Source: Deltaproteobacteria bacterium (lineage in GTDB: Bacteria > Desulfobacterota_B > Binatia > Binatales > Binataceae). Taken from it: DNA of 6,139 nucleotides. The position numbers were made by a program, and so were the translations under genes. The DNA lies in assembly GCA_021827465.1 (NCBI GenBank), contig JAKAVX010000175.1, forward strand, positions 1 to 6,139, read 5' to 3'. Positions 1 to 6,058 of this stretch are shown here, piece by piece (the stretch's first letter is position 1; every line of letters begins with the position of its first letter). The notes below the pieces were generated by a model, which saw only the letters and a list, made by a program, of their open reading frames with translations, searched no databases and was not told the origin of the DNA.

Positions 1-72
1 AAAGGTTTCATTCATCACGGTCGCATCCGGGCGCTTGCCGACGCGATGCGCGAAGCCGGGCTCAAGTTCTGA
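1..72 (+). CDS. rplR: 50S ribosomal protein L18, C-terminal end (partial)
   Basis: Only the last 23 codons and the TGA stop (70-72) lie in the window; the gene enters from the left edge in frame 1. The visible residues run [20 protein letters not shown] and then LKF. This matches the usual L18 ending, where a His-Gly-Arg segment leads into a helix of the ALADAAREAGL type and a terminal F. L18 binds 5S rRNA in the large subunit; this C-terminal helix belongs to the conserved globular domain. The position directly before rpsE is the standard spc-operon order (rplF-rplR-rpsE), which supports the call despite the short length. The distance to rpsE is 21 nt. The start, the N-terminal arginine-rich tail and any regulation cannot be judged from here. 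Confidence 0.93.
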   Translation, partial: KGFIHHGRIRALADAMREAGLKF

Positions 73-82
73 CGGAACGGAT

Positions 83-87
83 GGGAG
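83..87 (+). promoter_or_regulatory. Ribosome binding site fixing the GTG start of rpsE
   Basis: GGGAG (core GGAG at 84-87) stands 6 nt before the GTG at 94. It supports GTG as the start of rpsE rather than a later codon. The nearby ATG at 81 is in another frame and lies upstream of this site. Confidence 0.7.
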
Positions 88-93
88 ATCGCC

Positions 94-600
94 GTGGCAC
101 ATCGCATAGACCCGCAAGGGTTGGAAATTAAAGAAAAGGTTGTCCACATCAATCGCGTCGCCAAGGTCGTCAAGGGCGGACGGCGCTTCAGCTTCTCGGC
201 GCTGGTCGTCGCGGGCGACCAGAACGGGCTGGTGGGCTTCGGGCTTGGCAAGGCGAACGAGGTCCCGGAGGCGATTCGCAAGGGCGTCGAGCGGGCGAAG
301 AAAAGCCTGGTCAGGGTGCCCCTTCGCGAAGGCACGATACCGCACGAAGTCCTGGGCCATTTCGGGGCCGGCAAGGTCATTCTGAAGCCCGCGGCTGAGG
401 GCACCGGGGTTATCGCGGCCGGCGGAGTGCGCGCGGTGGTCGAGCTTGCCGGAATCCGTAATATCCTGACCAAGCGGCTCGGCTCTTCGAATCCGCACAA
501 CCTGGTGAAGGCGACGATAGAGGCGCTCTCGCAGCTTAGAAGCGCCGATGAGATCGCGCGGCTTCGCGCGCGCGAATCGTCCGGGACTGAGGCGGCCTGA
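94..600 (+). CDS. rpsE: 30S ribosomal protein S5
   Basis: S5 is a small-subunit protein at the back of the body near the mRNA entry channel; it helps decoding accuracy and, with S4 and S3, mRNA unwinding. The 168-residue product has the usual two-part layout. An N-terminal double-stranded-RNA-binding-like domain (about residues 10-75) contains [20 protein letters not shown] and the [20 protein letters not shown] stretch. The C-terminal domain (about 80-150) contains [39 protein letters not shown] and [13 protein letters not shown], all hallmark S5 segments. Translation starts at GTG, chosen because it gives the family's normal N-terminus and has a GGAG site 6 nt upstream. The roughly 18-residue polar tail after residue 150 is variable in the family. 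It lies 21 nt after rplR and 26 nt before rpmD, in normal spc order. A 5-bp GC hairpin (593-606) places the stop codon in its loop but has no T-tract. Confidence 0.98.
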   Translation: MAHRIDPQGLEIKEKVVHINRVAKVVKGGRRFSFSALVVAGDQNGLVGFGLGKANEVPEAIRKGVERAKKSLVRVPLREGTIPHEVLGHFGAGKVILKPAAEGTGVIAAGGVRAVVELAGIRNILTKRLGSSNPHNLVKATIEALSQLRSADEIARLRARESSGTEAA

Positions 601-626
601 CGGCCGGCGAGCGGGAGACTCTGACG

Positions 627-812
627 ATGGCGGAGAACGTTCGCATTCGAATTCGTCTGGTGCGCAGCCCGATCGGGACCAACCAGCGGACACGCCAAAC
701 CGTCCTTGGCCTTGGCCTTGGAAAAGTGGGCAGTGAGAGTGAAGTGAAGCTAAGTCCCGCGGTCGAGGGCATGTTAAGGCGCGTGGCGTATCTGATCGAG
801 ATCACGCGATAG
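627..812 (+). CDS. rpmD: 50S ribosomal protein L30
   Basis: L30 is a small single-domain protein of the large subunit that contacts 23S rRNA. The 61-residue length is normal for the bacterial form. Visible hallmarks are the opening basic strand [13 protein letters not shown] (residues 5-17), the conserved helix start [18 protein letters not shown] (about 19-36), and the closing segment [11 protein letters not shown] (49-59). The ATG at 627 is preceded by GGGAG (613-617), whose core ends 9 nt before the start. An in-frame alternative is not needed, because the protein begins exactly where the family begins. Its stop codon lies 9 nt before rplO, so the two are probably co-translated. L30 is absent in some bacterial lineages, so its presence is a mild phylogenetic marker. 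Confidence 0.97.
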   Translation: MAENVRIRIRLVRSPIGTNQRTRQTVLGLGLGKVGSESEVKLSPAVEGMLRRVAYLIEITR

Positions 813-821
813 GTTTTTGCG

Positions 822-1292
822 ATGGACTTGAGCGATTTGAAACCGTCTCCCGGCTCGACCCGGCCCGGGCGGCGGCTTGGACGTGGAACCGGTTCCGGGC
901 TCGGCAAGACGTCGGGACGTGGACACAAGGGCCGCGGCTCGCGCTCCGGCGGCAATACGCCTCCGGGCTACGAAGGCGGCCAGATGCCGCTTCAGCGGCG
1001 GGTTCCCAAGCGCGGGTTTCGCCGCCTGCAGAAGAACCAGCATCGCCGCGAGGAATTCGCGGTCGTCAACCTGAAGGCTTTGTCCGAGTTCCCCGACGGC
1101 GCGACGGTCGATCCGGCCGTGATGGCGGAGCGGGGACTGATAAGACCGGGCTTCAAGGTCAAGGTCCTCGGCGACGGGGATCTCAAGACGAAACTGATAA
1201 TTCGCGCCGAGGCGTTTTCCGCGAGCGCGCGCGAAAAAATCGCGCAGGCCGGAGGGGCTGCCGAACTGATAGAGCAGGTCGCCAGCGAATAA
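822..1292 (+). CDS. rplO: 50S ribosomal protein L15
   Basis: L15 is a late-assembly large-subunit protein whose long basic N-terminal tail threads through 23S rRNA. The 156-residue product opens with LSDLKPSPGSTRPGRRLGRG (residues 3-22), then the Gly/Arg/Lys-rich KTSGRGHKGRGSRSGG (29-44). The family signature YEGGQMPLQRRVPKRGF follows at about 50-66. The globular part ends with a segment of the AFSASAREKIAQAGG type (131-145), as expected. The ATG at 822 sits 9 nt after the rpmD stop. The only Shine-Dalgarno-like bases, AGG at 811-813, overlap that stop, so coupling to rpmD is likely. The TAA stop (1290-1292) abuts the ATG of secY with no spacer, the usual spc arrangement. Confidence 0.98.
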   Translation: MDLSDLKPSPGSTRPGRRLGRGTGSGLGKTSGRGHKGRGSRSGGNTPPGYEGGQMPLQRRVPKRGFRRLQKNQHRREEFAVVNLKALSEFPDGATVDPAVMAERGLIRPGFKVKVLGDGDLKTKLIIRAEAFSASAREKIAQAGGAAELIEQVASE

Positions 1293-2600
1293 ATGCTTGA
1301 GGGGTTTTCAAACGCCTCGCGCATCCCGGAACTGCGCCGCCGGCTGCTGTTCACGGCCTTCGTGTTGGCCGTGTACCGGGTTGGGGTCGCGGTTCCCACG
1401 CCGGGAATCGACGGGCAGGCGCTGGCGGCGTTCTTTGACGCCGCGGCGGGAACGCTGTTCGGATGGGTAAACCTGTTTTCCGGCGGCGCGCTGGAGCGGT
1501 TCTCGGTTTTCGCGCTCGGGATCATGCCCTATATCTCGGTCGCGATCATTCTCGACCTGCTCAAGGTAGCTTCGCCCTACCTCGACGAACTCTACAAGGA
1601 AGGCGAGGCGGGCAGGCGCAAGATCACGCAGTACACGCGCTATGGAACGGTCGGCCTGTCGATCATCCAAGGCTTCATGATCGCCTACTCGCTTGAGAAA
1701 ATTCGCGCGCCGGGCGGCGGATCCGTGGTTTACAACCCGGGTTGGGATTTCCGTATCCTTACGGTTCTGACCGTGACCGCGGGCGCGGTTTTCGTGATGT
1801 GGCTCGGCGAGCAGATAACCGAACGCGGGATCGGAAACGGTATCTCGCTGGTGATTATGGCGGGAATCGTGGCGCGCCTGCCGAGTGCGGTCGGCACCAC
1901 CGTGCAGTTCGTGCGCGAAGGCGAGATGAGCGTATTCCTGCTCGTCTTCATTATCGCGGTCGCGGCGGCGGTGACGGCGAGTATCGTATACTTGGAGACG
2001 GCGCAGCGAAGAATTCCGGTACAGTACGCTAGGCGCGTGGTCGGACGCCGGGTCTATGGGGGGCAGACCTCGCATCTGCCGCTCAAGATCAACACCTCGG
2101 GCGTCATACCGCCGATTTTTGCCTCGTCGATCCTGGTTTTTCCCGCAACCCTGGCGACCTTTGTACCGGCGCTCAAGAAGTACGAGTCGGTTCTGACGCC
2201 GGGCGGGGTCTACTATGACATTATTTACGTCGCGCTGATCGTCTTCTTCTGTTACTTCTACACCGCGGTCACGTTCAACCCGGTTGACGTGGCCGATAAT
2301 CTGAAGAAGTACGGCGGGTTTATCCCGGGCATCCGCCCCGGCCGCTACACCGCCGAATATATCGACAGGGTCTTGTCGCGGATAACCCTGGGAGGCGCCA
2401 TCTACGTAAGTGCGGTGTGCGTGCTCCCGACGATTCTGATTCAGCACTTTAATGTTCCGTTCTATTTCGGAGGTACTGCCCTGCTAATCGTAGTCGGGGT
2501 GGCCTTGGACACGATCGCGCAGATAGAAACCCATCTGCTTACCCGTAATTACGAAGGGTTCATGAGACGGGGGCGCGTCAAGTCCAGGAAGGGCGGATAG
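1293..2600 (+). CDS. secY: Protein translocase channel subunit SecY
   Basis: SecY forms the inner-membrane pore through which SecA-driven or ribosome-bound preproteins cross or insert; it works with SecE and SecG, encoded elsewhere. The 435-residue length is typical. Ten membrane segments can be placed at roughly residues 18-36, 70-92, 116-134, 154-171, 180-198, 212-233, 268-290, 307-327, 363-385 and 390-411. Signature segments are VPTPGID (34-40, just after helix 1 and before the plug), LGIMPYISVAII (75-86), GEQITERGIGNGIS (172-185), QRRIPVQYARR in the large cytoplasmic loop (238-248), LPLKINTSGVIPPIFASSI (262-280) and FNPVDVADNLKKYGGFIPG (328-346). The tail RNYEGFMRRGRVK is also standard. 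The start gives MLEGFSNASRIPELRRR, the family N-terminus. It directly follows the rplO TAA and lacks a well-spaced Shine-Dalgarno: only AGG at 1276-1278, 14 nt away. Translation therefore probably relies on ribosomes finishing rplO. Confidence 0.99.
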   Translation: MLEGFSNASRIPELRRRLLFTAFVLAVYRVGVAVPTPGIDGQALAAFFDAAAGTLFGWVNLFSGGALERFSVFALGIMPYISVAIILDLLKVASPYLDELYKEGEAGRRKITQYTRYGTVGLSIIQGFMIAYSLEKIRAPGGGSVVYNPGWDFRILTVLTVTAGAVFVMWLGEQITERGIGNGISLVIMAGIVARLPSAVGTTVQFVREGEMSVFLLVFIIAVAAAVTASIVYLETAQRRIPVQYARRVVGRRVYGGQTSHLPLKINTSGVIPPIFASSILVFPATLATFVPALKKYESVLTPGGVYYDIIYVALIVFFCYFYTAVTFNPVDVADNLKKYGGFIPGIRPGRYTAEYIDRVLSRITLGGAIYVSAVCVLPTILIQHFNVPFYFGGTALLIVVGVALDTIAQIETHLLTRNYEGFMRRGRVKSRKGG

Positions 2601-2604
2601 GGGA

Positions 2605-3282
2605 ATGCGGCTGGTATTGCTCGGACCGCCGGGGGCGGGCAAGGGTACGCAGGCCAGGATGCTGGCGGAAAGGCTCGGAGCAACCCATGTGGCAAGCGGT
2701 GACCTGCTGCGGGCGGCGGTCAAGGAAAAGACCTCTCTTGGGCTTGAGGCCAGAAGCTACATGGATCGGGGGGCGTTGGTTCCGGACGAGTTAGTGCTTA
2801 AACTTGTACAGGAGCATCTTGACAGATCCGACGGCGACCGCGGGTTCATTCTCGACGGCTTTCCGCGCAGCGTCTCGCAGGCCGAGGCGCTCAGCCGGAT
2901 GCTCAAGGGGCGCGGCGCCTCGATAGACAGGGTTGTCGCGATAATCGTCCCAGACAGCGAGATCATCAAGCGGATTTCGGGTCGGCGCACCTGCAGGAAC
3001 TGCGGTGCGATGTATCACGTTATCTTCGACCCGCCGCGCAATCCGGGGATATGCAACCAGTGCAACGGCGAGCTGTACCAGCGCGAGGACGACGCCGAGG
3101 ACACTGTCAGGATGCGGCTTGAGGTTTATGGGGCGGAGACCAAACCGCTGCTCGAATATTATGGACGGGCGGGCTTGCTCGTCGAAGTCAATGGAATTGG
3201 ACGGCCCGAGGAAATACAGCATCAGATCCTCGTGGCGTTGGGTAGCGAAAGGGTAAAGGTTCAGAACGACCGCATCAAGTAA
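2605..3282 (+). CDS. adk: Adenylate kinase with four-cysteine (zinc-type) lid
   Basis: This cytoplasmic enzyme interconverts ATP + AMP and 2 ADP, keeping adenine nucleotides in balance. The 225-residue product has the P-loop GPPGAGKGT (residues 7-15), the AMP-binding SGDLLR (31-36), FILDGFPRS (81-89) and the lid arginine region SGRRTC (125-130). The catalytic and nucleotide-contact segment DDAEDTVRMRLEVY (162-175) follows. It is the long-lid form. Four cysteines, C130 and C133 (CRNC) with C150 and C153 (CNQC), frame the lid in the spacing of Gram-positive zinc-binding enzymes, so structural zinc is expected. The E. coli enzyme instead has a polar hydrogen-bond network there. The ATG lies 4 nt after the secY stop; AGGAAGGG (2586-2593), inside secY, is the likely ribosome site, about 11 nt away. 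The stop overlaps the map start by one base. Position after secY is common outside enterobacteria. Confidence 0.98.
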   Translation: MRLVLLGPPGAGKGTQARMLAERLGATHVASGDLLRAAVKEKTSLGLEARSYMDRGALVPDELVLKLVQEHLDRSDGDRGFILDGFPRSVSQAEALSRMLKGRGASIDRVVAIIVPDSEIIKRISGRRTCRNCGAMYHVIFDPPRNPGICNQCNGELYQREDDAEDTVRMRLEVYGAETKPLLEYYGRAGLLVEVNGIGRPEEIQHQILVALGSERVKVQNDRIK

Positions 3283-4055
3283 TGGTTCTCCTCAAGAGCA
3301 CCGAAGAGATTGCGATAATGCGCGAGGCTTGCCGGATCGTCGCCGAGATCCTCGAGGAACTCGCCCGCGTGGTGCATCCCGGGATAACGACAGACGAACT
3401 CGACCGGATGGCTGAAGAGCTTACCTATCGCAAGGGCGCGCGCCCGGCCTTCAAGGGCTACAAGCCCGGAGACGTCGTCTATCCGAAGACGCTCTGCGTG
3501 TCGGTGAATGAGGAGATCGTTCACGGTATCCCTTCGGGCCGCCGTCTGAAGACGGGCGATATCGTGGGGCTCGACTTCGGCGTCATCTACGAGGGCTTTT
3601 ACGGAGACGCGGCGCGCACCGTTGCGGTCGGCAAGATACCCGAGAGCGCGGAGCGCCTGCTTCGGGTTACGCGCGAGGCGCTGTACTGCGGAATCGAGCA
3701 ATGCCGGGCCGGCAACCGTATAGGGGATATCGCAAAAGCCGTTCAGGAGCATGCGGAGGGCGCCGGTTACTCGGTGGTCGAGGAGTTCGCGGGCCATGGA
3801 ATTGGACGCAAGCTCCACGAAGACCCGCAGGTGCCCAATTATTTCCGCCCCGGGATGCCGAATCCGAGGCTTCAGGAAGGGATGGTGCTGGCTATCGAGC
3901 CGATGGTGAATGAAGGCACGGCCAGGCTGCGGATTATGAAGGACGGGTGGACTGCGGTGACTGCGGACGGTAAACTATCTGCCCACTTCGAGCATTCTGT
4001 CGCGATCACCGGAAACGGCCCGGTAATACTGACCGAGTTGGGCGCCAACGTCTGA
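3282..4055 (+). CDS. map: Methionine aminopeptidase, type I
   Basis: This metalloenzyme removes the initiator methionine from new proteins when the second residue is small, acting at the ribosome exit after deformylation. The 257-residue pita-bread fold carries all five metal ligands at E. coli-like positions: D98 (GLDFG), D109 (YGDAARTV), H172 (GHGIGR), E206 (IEPM) and E237 (AHFEHS). The substrate-contact histidines H81 (EEIVHGIP) and H179 (RKLHEDP) are also present. The protein begins directly with the catalytic domain and has no N-terminal zinc-finger or SH3-binding extension, so it is the short (Ia) form. Its ATG overlaps the adk stop (TAATG), and no purine-rich site lies at a useful distance: AAAGGT at 3255-3260 is 21 nt away. 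Expression therefore looks coupled to adk. infA follows after 12 nt. Confidence 0.99.
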   Translation: MVLLKSTEEIAIMREACRIVAEILEELARVVHPGITTDELDRMAEELTYRKGARPAFKGYKPGDVVYPKTLCVSVNEEIVHGIPSGRRLKTGDIVGLDFGVIYEGFYGDAARTVAVGKIPESAERLLRVTREALYCGIEQCRAGNRIGDIAKAVQEHAEGAGYSVVEEFAGHGIGRKLHEDPQVPNYFRPGMPNPRLQEGMVLAIEPMVNEGTARLRIMKDGWTAVTADGKLSAHFEHSVAITGNGPVILTELGANV

Positions 4056-4067
4056 GCTTGGAGCGCT

Positions 4068-4289
4068 ATGTCTAAAGGCGATGCGATAGAAGTCACCGGA
4101 GTCGTGCTCGAGGCGCTTCCCAATGCCGTGTTCAGGGTGTCGCTGGACAACGGGCATCGGGTATTGGCGCATATCTCGGGCAAGATGCGGATGCATTACA
4201 TAAAGATTCTGCCCGGCGACAAGGTGACCGTGGAATTGTCGCCCTATGACTTAAGCCGCGGCCGGATAACCTATCGGATGCGCTCGTAG
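4068..4289 (+). CDS. infA: Translation initiation factor IF-1
   Basis: IF-1 binds the A site of the small subunit during initiation and stabilises IF-2 and IF-3 action. The 73-residue product is a single S1/OB-fold barrel, one residue longer than the E. coli protein. It shows the family hallmarks [20 protein letters not shown] (residues 11-30), [19 protein letters not shown] (33-51) and [18 protein letters not shown] (53-70). The ATG at 4068 has GGAG at 4060-4063, only 4 nt upstream, close but usable. It lies 12 nt after map and 20 nt before rpmJ. The map-infA-rpmJ-rpsM order is the common arrangement in Firmicutes and many deltaproteobacteria-like groups. Confidence 0.98.
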   Translation: MSKGDAIEVTGVVLEALPNAVFRVSLDNGHRVLAHISGKMRMHYIKILPGDKVTVELSPYDLSRGRITYRMRS

Positions 4290-4309
4290 CGTGCGCATGG
4301 GACGCAGAA

Positions 4310-4423
4310 ATGAAAGTCAGAGCGTCAGTCAAAAAGATTTGCAAAAACTGCAAGGTGGTGCGCCGCCAGGGCGTCGTGCGCATCCTATGCTCCAATCCGC
4401 GCCACAAGCAGCGCCAGGGATAG
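4310..4423 (+). CDS. rpmJ: 50S ribosomal protein L36, zinc-ribbon form
   Basis: Translating from the ATG at 4310 gives a 37-residue protein, [20 protein letters not shown] followed by [17 protein letters not shown]. This is the normal size and sequence type of bacterial L36, the smallest large-subunit protein, which packs against 23S rRNA near the factor-binding region. It is easily missed because of its length. The zinc ligands of the C+ paralogue are complete: C11, C14, C27 and H32. Bacteria often have a second, zinc-free copy used under zinc starvation; none is visible here. A GGGA sequence (4299-4302) 7 nt upstream serves as ribosome site. The gene lies 20 nt after infA and 9 nt before rpsM, its canonical neighbour. 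A 44-codon open frame from 4297 overlaps it in another phase and is not credible. Confidence 0.97.
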   Translation: MKVRASVKKICKNCKVVRRQGVVRILCSNPRHKQRQG

Positions 4424-4432
4424 GGAGTTAAC

Positions 4433-4816
4433 ATGGCCCGTATTGCCGGAGTCGAGCTTCCCAAGAACAAGCGCATGGAAATTGCGCTTACCTACATTTA
4501 CGGGATCGGGCGCGTCTCAGCGCTCAAGATCCTTAAAGAGGCCAACGTCGACCCTGCGACCAAGACCGACGATCTGAGCGCCGAGGACCAGGTCCACATC
4601 CGCAACGTCATCGACCAGAGCTACAAGGTCGAAGGCGATCTCAGGCGCGACGTGCAGCAGAACATCAAGCGCCTGATGGACCTCGGATGCTACCGCGGGC
4701 TCAGGCATCGCCGCAGCCTTCCGGTTCGCGGCCAGCGCACCCATACCAACGCGCGCACCCGCAAGGGACCGCGCAAGACCGTGATGGGCAAGAAGGCTGC
4801 GCCGCCGAAAGGATAG
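4433..4816 (+). CDS. rpsM: 30S ribosomal protein S13
   Basis: S13 sits in the head of the small subunit, forms bridges to the 50S subunit, and reaches the P-site tRNA with its basic tail. The 127-residue product opens with [13 protein letters not shown] and ALTYIYGIG (residues 18-26), which begin the helix-two-turn-helix region. [20 protein letters not shown] (64-83) and [20 protein letters not shown] (84-103) follow, then the tail [15 protein letters not shown], all diagnostic. The ATG at 4433 has AGGGAG (4422-4427) ending 5 nt upstream and overlapping the rpmJ stop. Only 9 nt separate it from rpmJ. There is therefore no room for a long leader like the S4-binding pseudoknot that precedes rpsM in E. 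coli. A 54-nt spacer follows, before rpsK. Confidence 0.98.
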   Translation: MARIAGVELPKNKRMEIALTYIYGIGRVSALKILKEANVDPATKTDDLSAEDQVHIRNVIDQSYKVEGDLRRDVQQNIKRLMDLGCYRGLRHRRSLPVRGQRTHTNARTRKGPRKTVMGKKAAPPKG

Positions 4817-4853
4817 AGCGCGGAGAGCGAACACTTTTTCGGCATTGAGCCTT

Positions 4854-4858
4854 GAGGA
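4854..4858 (+). promoter_or_regulatory. Likely ribosome binding site of rpsK, widely spaced
   Basis: GAGGA lies 12 nt before the ATG at 4871, longer than the usual 5-9 nt. Upstream of the ATG the frame holds CTG (4868) and ATA (4865) and reaches a stop at 4853-4855. There is no better conventional start, so the ATG is kept. The spacer 4817-4870 otherwise shows a T5 run (4835-4839) without a convincing stem before it, and a short direct repeat TTGAG (4845-4849, 4852-4856). Confidence 0.5.
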
Positions 4859-4870
4859 CCTTACATACTG

Positions 4871-5338
4871 ATGGCGGACGAGACTAAAGAAACCAGGGAA
4901 GCCCCGAAGAAGGCGGCTGAGAAAACCGGAGCGGAAAAGGCCGGGGCAGCAGCCGCGGCTTCAGCGCCCAAGCGCAAGCGCGTCAGGCACGTCGTGCCGG
5001 AAGGCGTCGCGCACGTTCACGCGACCTTCAACAACACGATCGTGACCATAACCGACCAGCAGGGACTGGTGCTCGCATGGTCGAGCGCAGGCTCTGTCGG
5101 GTTCAAGGGATCGCGCAAAGGCACTCCGTTCGCCGCTCAGCTCGCGGCCGAAGCCTGCGCCCGCAAGGTGGGCGACATGGGCATGAGAAGCGTGGTCGTG
5201 CACGTGAAGGGTCCGGGCGGCGGACGCGAATCGGCGGTCCGCGCGCTTCAGGCAGCGGGCCTCAACGTGATCGCCATAAAGGACGTGACGCCGATTCCGC
5301 ACAATGGATGCCGTCCGCCGAAACGGCGCCGTGTCTGA
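4871..5338 (+). CDS. rpsK: 30S ribosomal protein S11 with Ala/Lys/Glu-rich N-terminal extension
   Basis: S11 lies on the small-subunit platform and helps form the mRNA exit and E-site region. The core begins near residue 34 ([20 protein letters not shown]). It continues with [13 protein letters not shown] (53-65), [14 protein letters not shown] (77-90), [15 protein letters not shown] (112-126) and the invariant tail [18 protein letters not shown] (138-155). The protein is 155 residues against 129 in E. coli. The excess is an N-terminal tail (about residues 1-33) made almost only of A, K, E, T and G, including GAAAAASA. It is predicted disordered and without any known fold. The ATG is the only conventional start that reads through the tail. 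A start at the core would need a codon that is not present: no in-frame ATG, GTG or TTG occurs between residues 1 and 34. Extended S11 tails occur in several bacterial groups. rpsD follows after 17 nt. Confidence 0.97.
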   Translation: MADETKETREAPKKAAEKTGAEKAGAAAAASAPKRKRVRHVVPEGVAHVHATFNNTIVTITDQQGLVLAWSSAGSVGFKGSRKGTPFAAQLAAEACARKVGDMGMRSVVVHVKGPGGGRESAVRALQAAGLNVIAIKDVTPIPHNGCRPPKRRRV

Positions 5339-5340
5339 CC

Positions 5341-5346
5341 AGAGGA
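5341..5346 (+). promoter_or_regulatory. Ribosome binding site fixing the GTG start of rpsD
   Basis: AGAGGA ends 9 nt before the GTG at 5356 and supports that codon as the start of rpsD. This start also gives the exact family N-terminus ([12 protein letters not shown]), with the first zinc cysteine at residue 9. Confidence 0.65.
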
Positions 5347-5355
5347 TAATCTATC

Positions 5356-5982
5356 GTGGCTAGAAACCTTGGTCCTGTATGCCGGCTGTGCCGGCGCGAA
5401 GGGCTGAAGCTCTTCCTGAAGGGCGAGCGATGCTATACGGACAAGTGCGCCATTGAGCGGCGCAACTATCCGCCCGGCGCGCACGGACAGGCGCGCACCC
5501 GTTTCTCCGAATTCTCGATCCGGCTGCGCGAAAAGCAGAAGGTCAAGCGCATCTATGGCCTGCTCGAAACCCAGTTCGCGCATTATTTCGAGATGGCGGA
5601 GCGGATGCCGGGAATTACCGGCGAGAACCTGCTGGTCCTGCTGGAGCGCAGGCTCGACAACGTGGTCTACCGGCTCGGCTTCGCAAGTTCGCTCACCCAG
5701 GCGCGCCAGCTCGTTCGTCACGGCCATTTCGAGGTTGGCGGCAGGAAGGTCACCATCCCCTCCTACCTCGTGTCGGCCAATGAACCGGTGGTCGTGACCG
5801 AGAAGAGCCGGCAGAAAAAGGTCATCCAGGAGGCGATCGAGATGGCGCAGCGGCGCGGCGTTCCACCCTGGATGACGGTCGAGCGCGAAAATTTCCGCGG
5901 CTCGCTCAAGAGCTACCCGGCGCGTTCTGACCTTACGATGCCAATCAGCGAGAAGCTGATAGTGGAGCATTACTCCAGATAG
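5356..5982 (+). CDS. rpsD: 30S ribosomal protein S4, four-cysteine (zinc) form
   Basis: S4 is a primary 16S rRNA binder that starts small-subunit assembly and lines the mRNA entry tunnel. In some bacteria it also represses its own operon. The 208-residue product has C9, C12, C26 and C31 (CRLC ... CYTDKC) at the spacing of the zinc-binding Thermus thermophilus protein. YPPGAHGQ (38-45), [18 protein letters not shown] (57-74) and the S4 RNA-binding domain [15 protein letters not shown] ... [17 protein letters not shown] (95-132) follow. It ends with the standard LIVEHYSR. The start is GTG with AGAGGA upstream. Two stops stand in tandem (TAG at 5980-5982, TAG at 5983-5985). Placement between rpsK and rpoA matches Proteobacteria and differs from Bacillus, where rpsD stands alone. 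The 84-nt spacer before rpoA contains a stem-loop. Confidence 0.98.
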   Translation: MARNLGPVCRLCRREGLKLFLKGERCYTDKCAIERRNYPPGAHGQARTRFSEFSIRLREKQKVKRIYGLLETQFAHYFEMAERMPGITGENLLVLLERRLDNVVYRLGFASSLTQARQLVRHGHFEVGGRKVTIPSYLVSANEPVVVTEKSRQKKVIQEAIEMAQRRGVPPWMTVERENFRGSLKSYPARSDLTMPISEKLIVEHYSR

Positions 5983-6002
5983 TAGGCGGAGAAGGAGTTG
6001 TA

Positions 6003-6036
6003 GGCCCGGCGCCGTGGCAACGGCCGGCCCGGGACC
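6003..6036 (+). other. GC-rich stem-loop upstream of rpoA
   Basis: The inner hairpin is perfect: GCCGT (6011-6015), loop GGCA (6016-6019), ACGGC (6020-6024). An outer stem can form between GGCCCGG (6003-6009) and CCGGGACC (6029-6036) with one bulged A, leaving an asymmetric internal loop (6010 against 6025-6028). An alternative fold pairs GCCG (6011-6014) with CGGC (6025-6028). No T-run follows, so it is not an intrinsic terminator. A role in mRNA stability, processing or translational control of rpoA is possible but unproven; in GC-rich DNA such stems also arise by chance. Confidence 0.45.
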
Positions 6037-6053
6037 GCGAAATCCATCCCGTT

Positions 6054-6058
6054 AAGAG
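6054..6058 (+). promoter_or_regulatory. Probable ribosome binding site of rpoA
   Basis: AAGAG ends 8 nt before the ATG at 6067. The match is weak but the spacing is good, and no other purine-rich site lies at a usable distance. Confidence 0.5.

Noticed and set aside
593..606. 5-bp GC hairpin CGGCC-TGAC-GGCCG with the rpsE stop codon in its loop
   Set aside because: It is short, lacks a T-run, and is within what chance gives in GC-rich sequence; the operon clearly continues into rpmD.
15..698. A 227-codon minus-strand open frame opposite rpsE
   Set aside because: It overlaps the certain rpsE gene and parts of two neighbours, with Ser/Ala/Pro/Arg-rich composition and no motif.
1308..2447. A 379-codon open frame on the minus strand across secY
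   Set aside because: It lies wholly inside the well-supported secY gene, shows Arg/Asp/Gly-rich composition typical of reverse-complement GC-rich coding DNA, and has no recognisable domain.
4297..4431. A 44-codon plus-strand frame overlapping rpmJ
   Set aside because: The L36 frame in the other phase has a full family match with zinc ligands; this one has no ribosome site and no resemblance to a known protein.
4835..4839. T5 run in the rpsM-rpsK gap as a possible terminator
   Set aside because: No stem longer than about 3 bp precedes it, and co-transcription into rpsK and rpsD is expected.
4845..4869. Promoter-like pair TTGAGC (4845-4850) and CATACT (4864-4869) before rpsK
   Set aside because: The spacing is only 13 nt, each box matches four of six consensus bases, and the position is inside a continuous operon.
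5248..5970. A 240-codon minus-strand open frame opposite rpsK-rpsD
   Set aside because: It is antisense to the conserved S11 and S4 genes and has no family resemblance; such long antisense frames are expected at this GC content.
6003..6036. The GC-rich stem-loop as an intrinsic terminator after rpsD
   Set aside because: It is followed by GCGAAATCC rather than a T-run, and rpoA begins shortly after without a visible promoter of its own.
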